From Phytoseiulus persimilis (lineage: Eukaryota > Arthropoda > Arachnida > Mesostigmata > Phytoseiidae), in assembly GCA_037576195.1 (NCBI GenBank), contig CM075102.1:310001-374000 (forward strand): DNA of 64,000 bases, read 5' to 3'. Below the pieces are notes generated by a model. It was not told the DNA's origin. It ran no database searches and was given only the letters and a program-made list of their open reading frames with translations. Made by a program: the position numbers and the translations under genes. This document shows positions 55,501-64,000 of the stretch, piece after piece. The first letter of the stretch is position 1; the number at the start of each line of letters is the position of its first letter.

Positions 55501-57848
55501 GGCATACGAGCATATTCTCAGGCAGCGCATTTCTATTTTTCGTCATTCAAGGCTGAGCAATCCTTCCCGGGAGGAGGAAGATGAGCTCGTTCCGGTGTGT
55601 ATTCCGCTTGGCGTTACTCAAGTAATTCGCTTCTCTCCGAGCTCCCTTTGATCCTCTTCCGCGATGCCTCTAACTATGTGGAGTTTTCTTTCAGACCGCT
55701 GTTCTTCCAAAGAATTCACCTCTCAGAGGTAATCCAATGCTTCGGATTCTTTGGAAGCAGGACTCGATGGGGAAAGAGGATTTTCCGACCTCGTGCCATT
55801 CACAGTTCCCGGAACCACAGCGTCCCCCAGACGTTGTGACCTTTACTCCGCCTGTCAGTGAGCGCCTGATGGAAAAGTTCTCCAAGCGAACACTACTACA
55901 ATAAATCAACACGGCAACTAGTTCCCTCTCATTCTCGTACCACCACCAGCACAAAAAGAATCATGTGTCGTCGTTTCATTTGCATAAGCCGGTGGTATGA
56001 GCTCAAACACAACGGAAAGGAAGGAAAACCCTTTGGCATTGCACCGCTCGACGGATCCTAGTCATGGATTCTATCCAGGCGCAAGAGCTTCAACGATAGG
56101 AGCATCAGTCTGCTGGCGTATTGGAGTTCGAGCTGATCTCACTGGGAGAGTTTCCAGTCGCTGCTAACTTCCTAACGAGGAAAATTGCTGCGTGGAAGGA
56201 ATCTTTACACGCCCTCGCCTCCCTGGACTGTTCAATATTTGCTCCCTCCTGAACAATCAGCCACGCGAGCAGTTGGAGCTCTATGGGATGGAACTGTTAT
56301 TTGCTTGCCGGAAGGTTGTTGAAGCTCGCTGGCGCAGCTATTCCACACCAAGCTCACAATAAAAGTGGGAACTCGGAATCCATCCCGCCGAGCCTCTCAG
56401 ATCAGGTGACGGAGACGGATCTTATGACGGCTCTCCAAGTGCAGCACAGTGCGACCTGGAAACGCGGGACGTTTCGAGATGTCCGACGAACATTCAGCTC
56501 TCCGGTGGAAGTAACACGCTGGCTGTTTTCAACTCCTCAAAAAAATGAGACCGACGTGGCAAACATCAAGAATCTGAAGTAACAGTCGCGAGAGCCTGAT
56601 CCAGCTTCAGACAGAAATCGCTCTTTAAAAGGAATCATTCTCCATGGGTCTCGTGACCTTTCCGATTCAGAAAGGTTACCCTCGTTCTGCCGGAACAAAT
56701 GTCGACAGTCGAGAGCAGTTCTTGGACGTCCGTGTGCATGGACAGGATCCGCTGGTACGAGGTTTTCCTTCCCCAGACCTGGCTGCTCCCCTTGGCTCGA
56801 CATTTGACCGTTTCAACTTGAAGCCCGTCGGAGGTACCTCCCGCTCCCCGAGCTGGATTGGAACTCCTTCCTCGAGTGGTGCAACGGCGGAGCTCGGTCT
56901 CCATCAGTCCTGTGACGGAATTTCCTCTTGGCCTCACTGCCACCGATGTGGTTTGAAATTCGATACCCCTAGTGAAATGGAGGGAGCGCCGCTCCGCTAG
57001 AGTATCGAGCCGTAGGTTCAGTTCTGGTGGTTCTCGCTGCAGCTGACTAGGTCGAATGGATGTAGACCGCGTGCATTCAGAACGGTCAACATCGCTCCGT
57101 TGAACGAGGATGTCCGTTGCAGAGCATGTCGCTCAGTTTTACCGTCCGCAGGAAACTTTCTCGATAGATAAGGATCCCGCCCTGGAATTCTGAGTCCTGG
57201 GCTGAGAATCCGTCCTCTAATCCATCACAGCGAGGGGATGGAGGACAGCTTGGATCAAACGTCGATTCCTTTTCGAATCCTTGAGTTCGCAACGGTGGTC
57301 GGGAATCGAAGTCTGAACCATCGGCGCCACATACTATTTTCGCCTCGATAACTTGGCGTCCGACGATGCGGGCTCTGGAGATTCCGGCATTGAATAATGG
57401 CGAAGCGCTGGCCCAGAGTCTGACTCGATCCAACGGAACGAGAGGAATTGCATAATTCCGGACAGGATTCTGTCTCGGACCGTTCAGTAGGGACGAGTCG
57501 GTTGCGTCACGCTAATGTTCCTGCTGCGGACTTCTGAACAGCATTCTAAATTTAGCGGCGTTCGCCACACACGCGTGGGCGCTCTCACAGCCGAGCGACT
57601 GTCGGCTAAGCCCCTGGCGCAAGGATACAATACGATCGTTCTGTCGACTCATTGATGCCGACCGAGCCTATAAGATCTCGAGTGAGAAGCTATTAGAGCT
57701 CTAACGCTCCCTATTCTCACCTGTTTCCGGAATTCGGCAGGGATCCCACCGGGAAGCCTAGCAACCATCTTCATGGCGTCTCTCCACTGAGTGAAACCCG
57801 TATCGCCCGGGAACGGCTCGAGACTGAACTTCATCTTGGTGTCAACAC
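40573..57848 (-). CDS. TBC1D30: TBC1D30-type Rab GTPase-activating protein (5' end unresolved)
   Basis: TBC-domain proteins stimulate GTP hydrolysis by Rabs; vertebrate TBC1D30 acts on Rab8 at the cilium. Ten exons join in phase: 57848-57721, 47899-47740, 47587-47430, 47258-47090, 46973-46802, 42357-42125, 41956-41763, 41640-41371, 41239-40692, 40657-40573 (about 704 residues visible). The TBC core has the arginine finger in [11 protein letters not shown] and the glutamine finger in [13 protein letters not shown], then [30 protein letters not shown] and [16 protein letters not shown], the run typical of TBC1D30. The tail keeps a helix [16 protein letters not shown] and is otherwise low in complexity. 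The start is uncertain: either more exons lie beyond 57848, joined at the acceptor before GVDTKMKF, or the frame continues in place up to an ATG at 58050. Introns of 4.4 and 9.8 kb hold three genes on the other strand. Confidence 0.9.
42595..42612 (+). repeat. Short TG microsatellite
   Basis: About eight TG dinucleotides just upstream of Arp5, inside the 4.4-kb TBC1D30 intron. Confidence 0.75.
42727..44523 (+). CDS. Arp5: Actin-related protein 5 (INO80 complex subunit)
   Basis: Arp5 is a nuclear actin-fold subunit of the INO80 chromatin remodeller, where with Ies6 it couples ATP hydrolysis to nucleosome sliding. This is a single-exon frame of 598 residues (human ACTR5 is 607). The actin phosphate loop [13 protein letters not shown] is near residue 35, followed by [48 protein letters not shown], the long Arp5-specific helical insertion in the middle, [15 protein letters not shown] and the second nucleotide motif [16 protein letters not shown], ending in [14 protein letters not shown] chose ATG 42727; a GTG 21 bases earlier is in frame but unlikely. 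It lies entirely within an intron of TBC1D30 on the opposite strand. Confidence 0.95.
   Translation: MEKELEYAIREIPDLQRVPDPVFPYDASMKTIVVDNGSYECKVGWSSDSAPRLIFRSHSTKVRGQKGGEICVGNDIPNYEASGWMPLKSPFEKNIASHPEIQEHIFDHIFTKLGFHAAEVSRIDHQIVVTEPICNPNYYRQYMSELLFECYGVDSVVYGIDSMLSLEHNIPKLRNAMVIGLGHAVSHVIPVLNNEIQFKRSKRISLGGQNVVATLQRLLQLKHPHLSVAISNLRSEYLAHTFCEFALDYDEVVSNFRDTDHLKGNTTRIQLPLNSVQGSASATTTAGKMDVCYAILQRVESVMSEKYKSKLIDSQEKLKQLAVIHEMAVGEEDLRKRIFTLSDLGYGSLDEVEAAMSMLRRRIHATLQSDLPPCVDLGHFSDPDSWLVSLRKLREDLRSGTSDDAQRLVDGDSLSNEEILDRIELIIFETEREFKKPSVLNLDNLRSSSAISRFYQLLLSTEKFRAPEVLFQPTAILGLEQAGLIETVDRVFQQFGVEEQRDMAQKIFVTGGPACFPGLKERLEREIRAIRPFQSDFNVIMARQPALDAWNGAKLIANDESVRQFAVSRTDYDEFGPDFIKKFKWSNIYAPSPLVVRI
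44678..44683 (+). promoter_or_regulatory. Polyadenylation signal of Arp5
   Basis: AATAAA 155 bases past the Arp5 stop codon. Confidence 0.6.
45157..45500 (+). CDS. C2H2 zinc-finger protein, last exon (5' part not found)
   Basis: The exon begins after a good acceptor (TCTATCGTCAG) and encodes 113 residues with four C2H2 fingers in a row: [51 protein letters not shown] and [18 protein letters not shown], the last with an HX4H end. Linkers HTGAKPF and HTGEYPY between fingers 2-3 and 3-4 are near the DNA-binding consensus. It is likely a nuclear DNA-binding protein. The phase at the start needs at least one upstream exon, probably between 44700 and 45150, which I could not fix. Like Arp5 it lies in the 4.4-kb intron of TBC1D30. 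No orthologue named. Confidence 0.85.
45501..46801. other. Rest of the 4.4-kb TBC1D30 intron
   Basis: No further gene recognised between the zinc-finger exon and the TBC1D30 exon at 46802. Confidence 0.45.
47900..49448. other. TBC1D30 intron sequence upstream of Rac
   Basis: Only short frames without motifs. The Rac promoter and 5'UTR presumably lie in the last few hundred bases. Confidence 0.4.
49449..52731 (+). CDS. Rac1: Rac-family Rho GTPase
   Basis: Rac is a membrane-bound GTP switch that drives lamellipodial actin through WAVE and PAK. Four exons join in phase: 49449-49491, 50524-50658, 51876-52033 and 52489-52731, giving exactly 192 residues as in Rac1. The P-loop GDGAVGKTC (split by intron 1), switch [14 protein letters not shown], switch [18 protein letters not shown] and the Rho insert region are present, and the tail [11 protein letters not shown] has a polybasic run and a geranylgeranylation-type CaaX box. 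Two base-recognition positions differ from normal Rac: VGLKLDL where VGTKLDL is standard (G4), and ECSSLTQ where ECSALTQ is standard (G5). Gly12 and Gln61 equivalents are normal, so it is not constitutively active by those residues. It lies inside the 9.8-kb intron of TBC1D30, on the other strand. It may be a divergent Rac paralogue rather than the sole Rac1. Confidence 0.95.
53261..53266 (+). promoter_or_regulatory. Likely polyadenylation signal of Rac
   Basis: The first canonical AATAAA after the Rac stop, about 530 bases downstream, in an AT-rich patch. Confidence 0.5.
53270..57720. other. TBC1D30 intron sequence downstream of Rac
   Basis: No gene firmly recognised in 4.4 kb. Open frames at 56644-57000 (plus) and 57086-57433 (minus) carry no known motif. 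See the separate low-confidence exon at 55197-55418. Confidence 0.4.
55197..55418 (-). CDS. Possible terminal exon of an unidentified gene
   Basis: On the minus strand a pyrimidine-rich tract and AG at 55420-55419 open into 73 codons ending in TAA. The translation is protein-like, with a charged start ([16 protein letters not shown]), one hydrophobic stretch ([17 protein letters not shown]) and an aromatic end (QAWWDKYRG). No family recognised and no upstream exon found. It lies on the same strand as TBC1D30 inside its large intron, so it could be an alternative last exon, a nested gene or chance. Confidence 0.22.
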   Translation of the reverse strand, partial: GTLFCLALRGWFRELKGISYRIRIETQSKPFMFLASLAAETIGNIIISAKDFMHQPLRATPINMQAWWDKYRG

Positions 57849-58050
57849 CTGGAAAGTCAACGCTTGTTTTAACGCCTCGAAGCGAACTGGATGTCTCGAA
57901 ATCGAAGGGCACGAGAATGGGCTGGGAGACTTGGCGGCTCGAATCCGCCACGCATTTCTCCAAAGTGTCCGAGATAATTATTTCCTTGATGATGTGAATG
58001 CTGAGAGGCCCAACCAATAGAGTCTGGTAGTTCAGAGAGTATTCATTCAT
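57849..58050 (-). other. In-frame upstream continuation of the first visible TBC1D30 exon
   Basis: The frame of exon 57848-57721 stays open to an ATG at 58050 (MNEYSLNYQTLLVGPL). It may be an alternative first exon adding about 67 residues, or intron sequence ending in the acceptor TTTCCAG at 57849. Confidence 0.4.
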
Positions 58051-59173
58051 CAGTGATGGGTCATCACGTCATCACTATCCATCGATCCACGGGTATTTGG
58101 GGATTGATGGTTGGATCGATGGATGATGCCCTACTGCCGAAAGTATTGAGAGAATCTGTCGTCGTACACATATGGAGAGACAGAGTGTGAAAAATCGTTG
58201 ATGCCTGAACTTCGAGGCTTCATGTGGCTCTGGAACGATTCCACCTGCTTGATGCGGTGGCTTTGTTCTCTTCTCTCCGACATTCGCCTCGACGCGGTGA
58301 GCACCATGGAACCCGTCTCTGAAGAAGGCCAGCCCCTCGTTGAGATTCTCGAGATAGGTCAGACACAGGAACACCAATGTCCTGGATTCGCGTAGATTTC
58401 GGAAGGATAAGAACGGGATTGCCGCTTCCACATCAGTGCCGATTTGTCGTCATATTGACAATTTTTCTTCGTAGAATCCGAGGCTCCAATTCTCTCCAAG
58501 GCCAAGAACAGCTGGCCTGCGGTGTCCCGATTGCCCCGTTCTCGGAAAATCATGAGGACGAGCTTAATTCTCGAATACACCAGTTTTCTTTCAAATCCAC
58601 TGAGGACTGGTTCTGTTGAGAGGAATTCCTGGTGCTCGCTTTGAGTGTCCTGTCTAGGTGAGTGACTCCTGATGATCGCTCTGCTGATAATAATTTATGG
58701 TTCTTCTGGAACCCCAGGGCTACCGAGTCATCCGGCTCGTTGTGGAACGCGGACAATCGTCCCCGGGACCGACACGTCTGCCTCAGAAACCTCTCGTCGT
58801 GAATCGAGTCTTGAAGAAAGACACGAAATTCGTCAAACAGGAACGGTTGATTCAGAAAGGAGGGCACTAGCGAAGGAGGACACTGACAAACGCAGAAACA
58901 AACGAAGATTGATTTGTTCCGGAAGGAAAGATCGAGAATTTCCATAGGATCTGTGTGAATGTATATTTATGATTTCGGTTTTCGTTCATGGATCTGAATT
59001 TTCGCCCGCTCAACCATGTACAATATCTCCTCAATTGGGAAATCGTCCTTTAGAGACGGTGCTATGACGACGATTCATGATAGCAAGGGAGGGGGGCATA
59101 TTAAATTAGGCTGTTGGAATCTGATTACCAATGTTCATCACGGAAATGATCGTAGGAAAATTTCACTGAGGAT
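58051..59173. other. No gene recognised
   Basis: Short frames only. No canonical AATAAA was located for the minus-strand gene that ends at 59174. Confidence 0.4.
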
Positions 59174-60425
59174 CTATGAGGTTTGTTTGTGTGAAGGCCC
59201 AACTAGCTTCGGGCAGCCGAATAGCTCGCATGGAAATTTCTCGGACCTGAAAAATGAGACTGCCAGGAAAACGAGGGGGAAAACGGGGAACGCGGCTAAT
59301 AAGAGGATTCTCCAGATGATGGATTGGATTCGCTCCTCTTCTGTACAGAATATTTCGAATCTGGTGATGACGTTTCCAACGTTGTTCGAACCCCCGACTA
59401 CTGTGTGGTTCTGCATGGTTGCACAGATGGACTCTTCGAGATATCGCTGATATATCCACACAATAGTTGTGTCATTAGCGTCGGCGATCACAGCGGTATC
59501 GTTACCGGTAATATTCTGAATGTGATTTATCGCTTCTCTGAGATCCAGCGGTGAAGACAGTGACTCGATGATGAAACGATGGTTTCTCGATTGCTGTTCG
59601 AACGGAACCCCAGTCCACGGAACGGGTTGCAATTTGAAAATGAAAGTTTTGCCAGATGACGACAGAACGTTGAATCCATAAGTCACTTGCTCCTCGGTGG
59701 ATATCGTGAAGCCGACAACGGAACGACCGTCGATCGTGACCCTGGTGTTTAGCGACATCTCCTGGATTTCGAAGGTGTCGTCCGAGTCGGCCAGCCCAAT
59801 TTTGAAAAGGGTTCCGACCCGGATCTCTTCGATGATGGGGCTTTTTTCAGCGGCCAAATCCTCGGCGTCGTCGTCCCCGATGATTCTCAACACCGCAGAC
59901 GGCTTGGAAGTTGTTGAAGAACTGGATCGCACATCTTGGTGCAACAGCTGCCGCAGAGCTTCCGGATTTCCGACAGGGTATGTTTTTCCGATTGATTCGA
60001 ACGCTTTCAGCGAGTCGTTGCTTCTCCTGAAATCACAGTATCCGACCGCTGCCGCATCGCTCACGACAGTGATAGTCATCTGGCAGGAGTCGGTCGCCAA
60101 CAACTTTTTCAAATTGAATTTGCCTTCCTTTTTCGGTACGCCGTAAACTCCATCCCCTTCGATCTTGACCCACTTCCACTCCTGGATTGTCTGTAACAGG
60201 CAGATCAAATGAGCCCTATCGTCAGGAGTTCTTAACCCGAATGATGGGCCCGACAATTTTTCATTCCTCCGTCCGAGTCCAACCTACCTCCAACAGCCGA
60301 ACACACGGCGGTAGCTCGGGAATACAAGGTCTGTTCACAACACAAATAGGAGCTAAACATGGATCATTCGCCGCGAGCGAAAATCCACAAAGGAAGATCA
60401 AGTATGCGAACGCGGCCGGAAACAT
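59174..60425 (-). CDS. Unidentified type I membrane glycoprotein, 384 aa
   Basis: Two exons join in phase: 60425-60288 and 60190-59174. The first encodes a signal peptide (MFPAAFAYLIFLCGFSLA) followed by a short cysteine-rich stretch with four cysteines (CLAPIC, then RPC and PPC). The second encodes a long extracellular part with two further cysteines (DSCQM, VGYCDF), an acidic linker, possible N-glycosylation sites NIT, NDT and NHT, and near residue 355 one transmembrane helix (ILLLAAFPVFPLVFLAVSFF) with a short basic tail. The intron is 97 bp (CTGTTGGAG|GTAGG to TTACAG). I do not recognise the family. The second exon also stays open upstream to 60256, but only the acceptor at 60191-60192 keeps phase with exon 1. 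A 338-codon open frame makes a real gene very likely. Confidence 0.75.
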
Positions 60426-60962
60426 ATTTCCCTTCACGAGCCTCCGGGTGATCGATGACGTGGTTTGAGATCACTCGCTGCGAAACGTCCACAACTTGCA
60501 AGAAGTCCGCCCGGACGCGCGTATCGGCTTCGGCGTTGCGCATACCAGACAGGCGATTTCCGACGATCCCCTCAACAAGCATTCTCATTGTTTGACGACG
60601 CCCTGACGAATTCACATCGGAACTCTCGGCTGAGTGCGCTCACTTCCCGAGGGACAGGAGTTCGGAACTATGACTCGAAAGGTCTTCAGAACGTTCTCGA
60701 GCGGTGAATCAGAATTCTCTCGAGGCTGGAACTCTGTGTTCCAAGCGGATATGTTTCTCATGGAATCCTCGGGAACAATGAGAATCAGCGGGGAGCTCCG
60801 GGAGATCAACGGCCTTTAGAGAAAGTCGGGTTCACGCATTCGATTGGCTGCTGGGGTCGTTTCTGCCAACGTGTATTCAAAGCGAAGGGAAGTCATCCAT
60901 TGTTGGTTCGTTTCTCCGCTTAGCTGAGCGGTGTATACATTCAATTAGCTTGGTGGGCGAAC

Positions 60963-61647
60963 ATGTTCACGTCTGACCCACAACCCAGTGTTCTCGAGCG
61001 GTACGTTGAATGCATTTATCCTCTCATGAGCAACAATGTCAAATTATCGGCTCAGTTTGTCGGGGAGTCGGAGCGGACAGGAAATTACTACGACGACCAC
61101 GTGAGGTCTCGTTCCATAACCCAACAATGATCAACTTGGGAAGGGCTCAAGCCGCTTTGGTTGCAAGTGACACATAAAATAGACAAACTGGAGACGAGAT
61201 CGAACAATCCACAATAGGCGCGGTGGTTATTCCTGGTCTCGCTCGAAATGATAATTTTCGGATTTTCTAATTCTACATTATCGCCTCTCTCAATGACTCT
61301 TGATGAGGACCAGAATACCGGAGGCGCTCCGACTCGGTCCCCAACCTTGACAGAGCTGTCGAATTTGAAATATGGTTTCCCGGTGAGCCACTAGTAGTGG
61401 CCCACTAGCCAGCGAGATCGGAGATTGCTCGGGAGATCGAGACAGAGAATATATTTGCACACAGCTACAATACTGGAATCGTTCTTTTCAGGGATCCCTG
61501 ATGTTTGAGATGAGTTCATTATTTTTGCACGTTAAGCTTCGTTCTAGCAGTCCGATTCCCATGATCCGGATCATGCAAGCCAGGGAATGGCAAAACCGGG
61601 AAATGATCCCGAGGGCAAAGGGATCAGTATTCTCTTTCGAAAAATAA
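60963..61647 (+). CDS. Hypothetical small gene, three exons, 122 aa
   Basis: Three open segments with fitting splice sites and all in phase 0: 60963-61100 (starts MFTSDPQPSVLERYVECIY; donor CAC|GTGAGG), 61308-61382 (LTELSNLKYGFP; donor CCG|GTGAGC) and 61492-61647 (GSLMFEMSSLFLHVKL; acceptor TTTTCAG). The combined frame ends in TAA. The sequence is protein-like but matches no family I know. Exon choice is my inference; the second acceptor (GATGAG) is weak. Confidence 0.35.
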
Positions 61648-62517
61648 CTGCAAGAACCGGTGTTTCCGTGTTCGCGAAGTCTCAGTTCTTGAGGGTGGAT
61701 TCCTCCCATCTCTTGCTGAGCAGCGATTCAGAAATTCTGAACGTCAGCCATTCGGTGTCAAACTCTCTCGATGTGTAAGTCTCTCTCCAGGTTCCCCATT
61801 CGTGCAAGCTGCCAGAACGGACGAGGGCTGAGGAGAACGATTTGGCTTCCATTGAATGAATATATCAGATCAGGCTCTCATTCATCCTTGGGTATCCAAC
61901 GCCGGATGGAGAAGTCACCAGATGGAGCCATTTCGGAACTCATGGAGAGTTTCTCAAACCCGTACTCAAGAGTTTACTTGGGATGCAAGGGAGAACAACA
62001 AGCCCAGCAAAGATTATACCCGAGTGGTTGGTTCTATGTGACGATTTTGCGACGTCAGACGTTGCATCATTTGCACGTCAATCAGAGGGATTATTATCCC
62101 GACGATGAGGAGCCGCGGATTTCACGTTCGAGGATACAAGTAAAGTCTGTTGAAAGACCATTGACGATGGACCAGACGGACGCCAGCGCTCGAATGACGC
62201 ACTCCGCGAGATCACAGTTCAAGCAACCCGTATCCTGTCACGAGCGCCATTCCGGTCGCATACATGAATCAAGCGGCGCGCAGCTGCAAGAGCTCGCTCA
62301 CACGTTTTATACCTGTAGCTTAACAGCGCTCGTGGCCCCCAGGGAAGTTGGTAAGGCCAAAGCCGGAGCTATGAAAGCCTACTGACGCTCCCGCTCGGCC
62401 TATCTCTTCCGCGCCGCAATGAATTTGCTCTCCTACCGCAAAGCATCTGACTGACCGTGATCTCTCGACGATCACAGCAGGTACCGCAGCGAGATGTCTT
62501 GATGTGGCTCTGACTGA
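61648..62517. other. Unassigned stretch with a 204-codon open frame
   Basis: The frame 61771-62385 (plus, no ATG at its start) is long but has no motif, and its length is within what chance could give in this window. Confidence 0.35.
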
Positions 62518-62873
62518 ATGATTCTAGCGATTACGGGTTCGTGTTTGCTTCTTCATCAACCCGAGGTTCACGCGAGCGAAGTCCGGGAGACCGCGGCCCA
62601 GTGGCTGCACATTTCCCTGGGGGCTGTGGACAGAAATGGTGTGGATTATGGAGCAGTGAGTCGAGATCCTGCTCGCTGAATGTCATCCACGGATTCATCC
62701 ACTGTGTCACAGCTCAAACGCCCTCAGTTTGGTAACTGAAGCTCCGCGAGAGGAAACTCCAGGCATGCACGAGCAGAAACAATGTCATTCCTGTATTGAA
62801 GGATGTCCACTCGTGCTGGTTTGGAATCGCATGGGAAGAGCGGCATCTCGCAATTAGCGAACCTCAGGAAGAG
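62518..62873 (+). CDS. Exon-like segments of an unidentified gene
   Basis: Two segments join in phase: 62518-62655 (or from an acceptor at 62527; donor GCA|GTGAGT) and 62802-62873 (acceptor TTGAAG, donor GAG|GTTTCC). The translation is protein-like: ITGSCLLLHQPEVHASEV and ETAAQWLHISLGAVDRNG, then DVHSCWFGIAWEERHLAISE. If ATG 62518 is the start, the first residues look like a short signal peptide. It may belong with the exon-like segments after 63410. No family recognised. Confidence 0.35.
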
Positions 62874-63409
62874 GTTTCCGACATCTGACCGTGAGTCCAA
62901 CAGAAATGAGGATCTCCGACTTCTGAGGATGTTCCAGAAGATCGATTCGTCAGGTGTTCCGGCTCGTCTCGGGGGGATCGCTCGAAGTCGAACTTCACGC
63001 CGCCAGCCTCGAGTCGTACTTTAGTCTTCTACTACTCAGGATTGAGGAAATTAGACATAGAGGGTCCAATAGTTCGGCTGCACCCATCACGCTGACTTGT
63101 GGAACCACATTGACGATATCTCGGATACGTGGTGAGAGCGCAAGCGGTGGCGAAACTTCCACTGGAGGCGCAATCTTTGTTGCCTTAGTCCAGGAACACA
63201 GCCTGAGAGAGTTCTTCGTGAGGGGAGCAAGATGGGAGGGCTTGGGTGAATAACACCTTGTCCATCATTAAATGGCACAAATAAACCTATGCACGAAGTA
63301 GAGACAGGAGCGTTGTTCGAGGTCGGAATTCCGGTGGACAACAAGGAGCAAGATTCTATCATCCGAATGAAAGCTTTGTCCCTCTTACCGCGGTGACTCC
63401 CGCTCGCAG

Positions 63410-64000
63410 CGGACGTAACTCTCTTCACCCGCATCGTGGAGGTTGACGACACGTCTGTCAACGCCAAATTCCAGCCTGACACATCTGTCGCCTCGTTCAT
63501 CACGACAAGACAAGCCCGCAAAGGAATTCGCTTCCAGGTGATAACCGAGTGGATATAATTCACACGAAACAATTTTGCCAGGGTGCGCTTCAGGAAGCGA
63601 ACGAAAGAAGAGTTCCAATTAGCGGTCGGATCGAATCACTCTTGACTCGAAAAGTGTGTGGGTTGCTCGGAGGTTGTCCGACCATCGCATCCAATCTACT
63701 CTTCCCAAGTTTGTTTCTCGACCCACTGCTCGATATGGGGTTTCCGCATGAAATCCCCCAATACTGCTTCGTAGTTCGCGATTGAAATTTCGCAAACGTT
63801 TGGCAGGCAATTCGGAATGGTTCGATGGAAAACTCTGTGGCACGGTCACCGATTTCTCCGTCGATAACAGACTCTATACTGTGGACATCACCCTAGACGC
63901 CATTCCAGCTCTCTTGGTTCATAAACTCTCGTGAGCTTATGCTTGGAATGATGTCTTCTCGCCGTTCGATGTTCGCGGCAAAAGGTAAGTCGATGAAGCC
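63410..64000 (+). CDS. Exon-like segments of an unidentified gene running off the edge
   Basis: Segment 63410-63537 follows a good acceptor (GCTCGCAG) and reads DVTLFTRIVEVDDTSVNA and ASFITTRQARKGIRFQ, with donor CAG|GTGATA. Segment 63807-63930 follows TTTGGCAG and reads NSEWFDGKLCGTVTDFSV and TLDAIPALLVHKL, with donor CTCTC|GTGAGC. Both look strongly coding, but their phases do not fit each other directly, so another exon or a different splice site lies between. Past a TGA the second frame goes on as AYAWNDVFSPFDVRGK to another perfect donor at 63985. I do not recognise the protein. Confidence 0.45.

Overview
The window looks like arthropod nuclear DNA, most likely from a parasitiform mite. 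The evidence is spliced arthropod-type genes with clean GT-AG introns (many about 100-150 bp, a few of several kb), roughly balanced base composition, and ERM, tafazzin, Rac and TBC1D30 proteins that read as arthropod. The phytoseiid assignment (for example Galendromus) is inference; no marker proves it. Apart from one nearly complete small set of housekeeping genes, the left half is gene-poor and repeat-rich.

Layout. 1-4.4 kb: no recognised gene, but one copy of a 130-bp repeat whose second copy forms almost a whole intron of moesin. 4.6-9.1 kb (-): complete moesin (Moe) in nine coding exons. 9.1-12.5 kb: no recognised gene. 12.5-20.6 kb: a tandem array of about 170 copies of a 45-bp unit with higher-order duplications. 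20.7-21.1 kb: a possible small two-exon gene. 24.8-26.0 kb (+): a three-exon gene for a 91-residue secreted amphipathic protein. 28.3-33.7 kb: DNA-transposon remains, namely a foldback element with long inverted arms and a DDE transposase fragment, a second relic of the same kind, and a Tc1-type transposase fragment. 34.3-34.6 kb (-): COX6B. 36.9-38.3 kb (+): tafazzin.

40.3-57.8 kb (-): a TBC1D30-type RabGAP spread over at least 17 kb. Three opposite-strand genes sit inside two of its introns: Arp5 and a C2H2 zinc-finger gene in the 4.4-kb intron, and a Rac GTPase in the 9.8-kb intron. 59.2-60.4 kb (-): an unrecognised type I membrane glycoprotein. 61-64 kb (+): a small hypothetical gene and exon-like segments of an unidentified gene running off the right edge.

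Functionally, Moe (membrane-actin linker), Rac (actin regulator) and TBC1D30 (Rab GAP) belong to cortex and membrane traffic, COX6B and tafazzin to mitochondria, and Arp5 to INO80 chromatin remodelling. There is no sign of operon organisation. The most unusual points are the intron-sized repeat shared with the moesin intron, the protein-like 93-codon in-frame extension after the TBC1D30 stop codon, the nested-gene arrangement, the Rac with altered G4 and G5 motifs, and the satellite whose 45-bp unit is stop-free in four frames.
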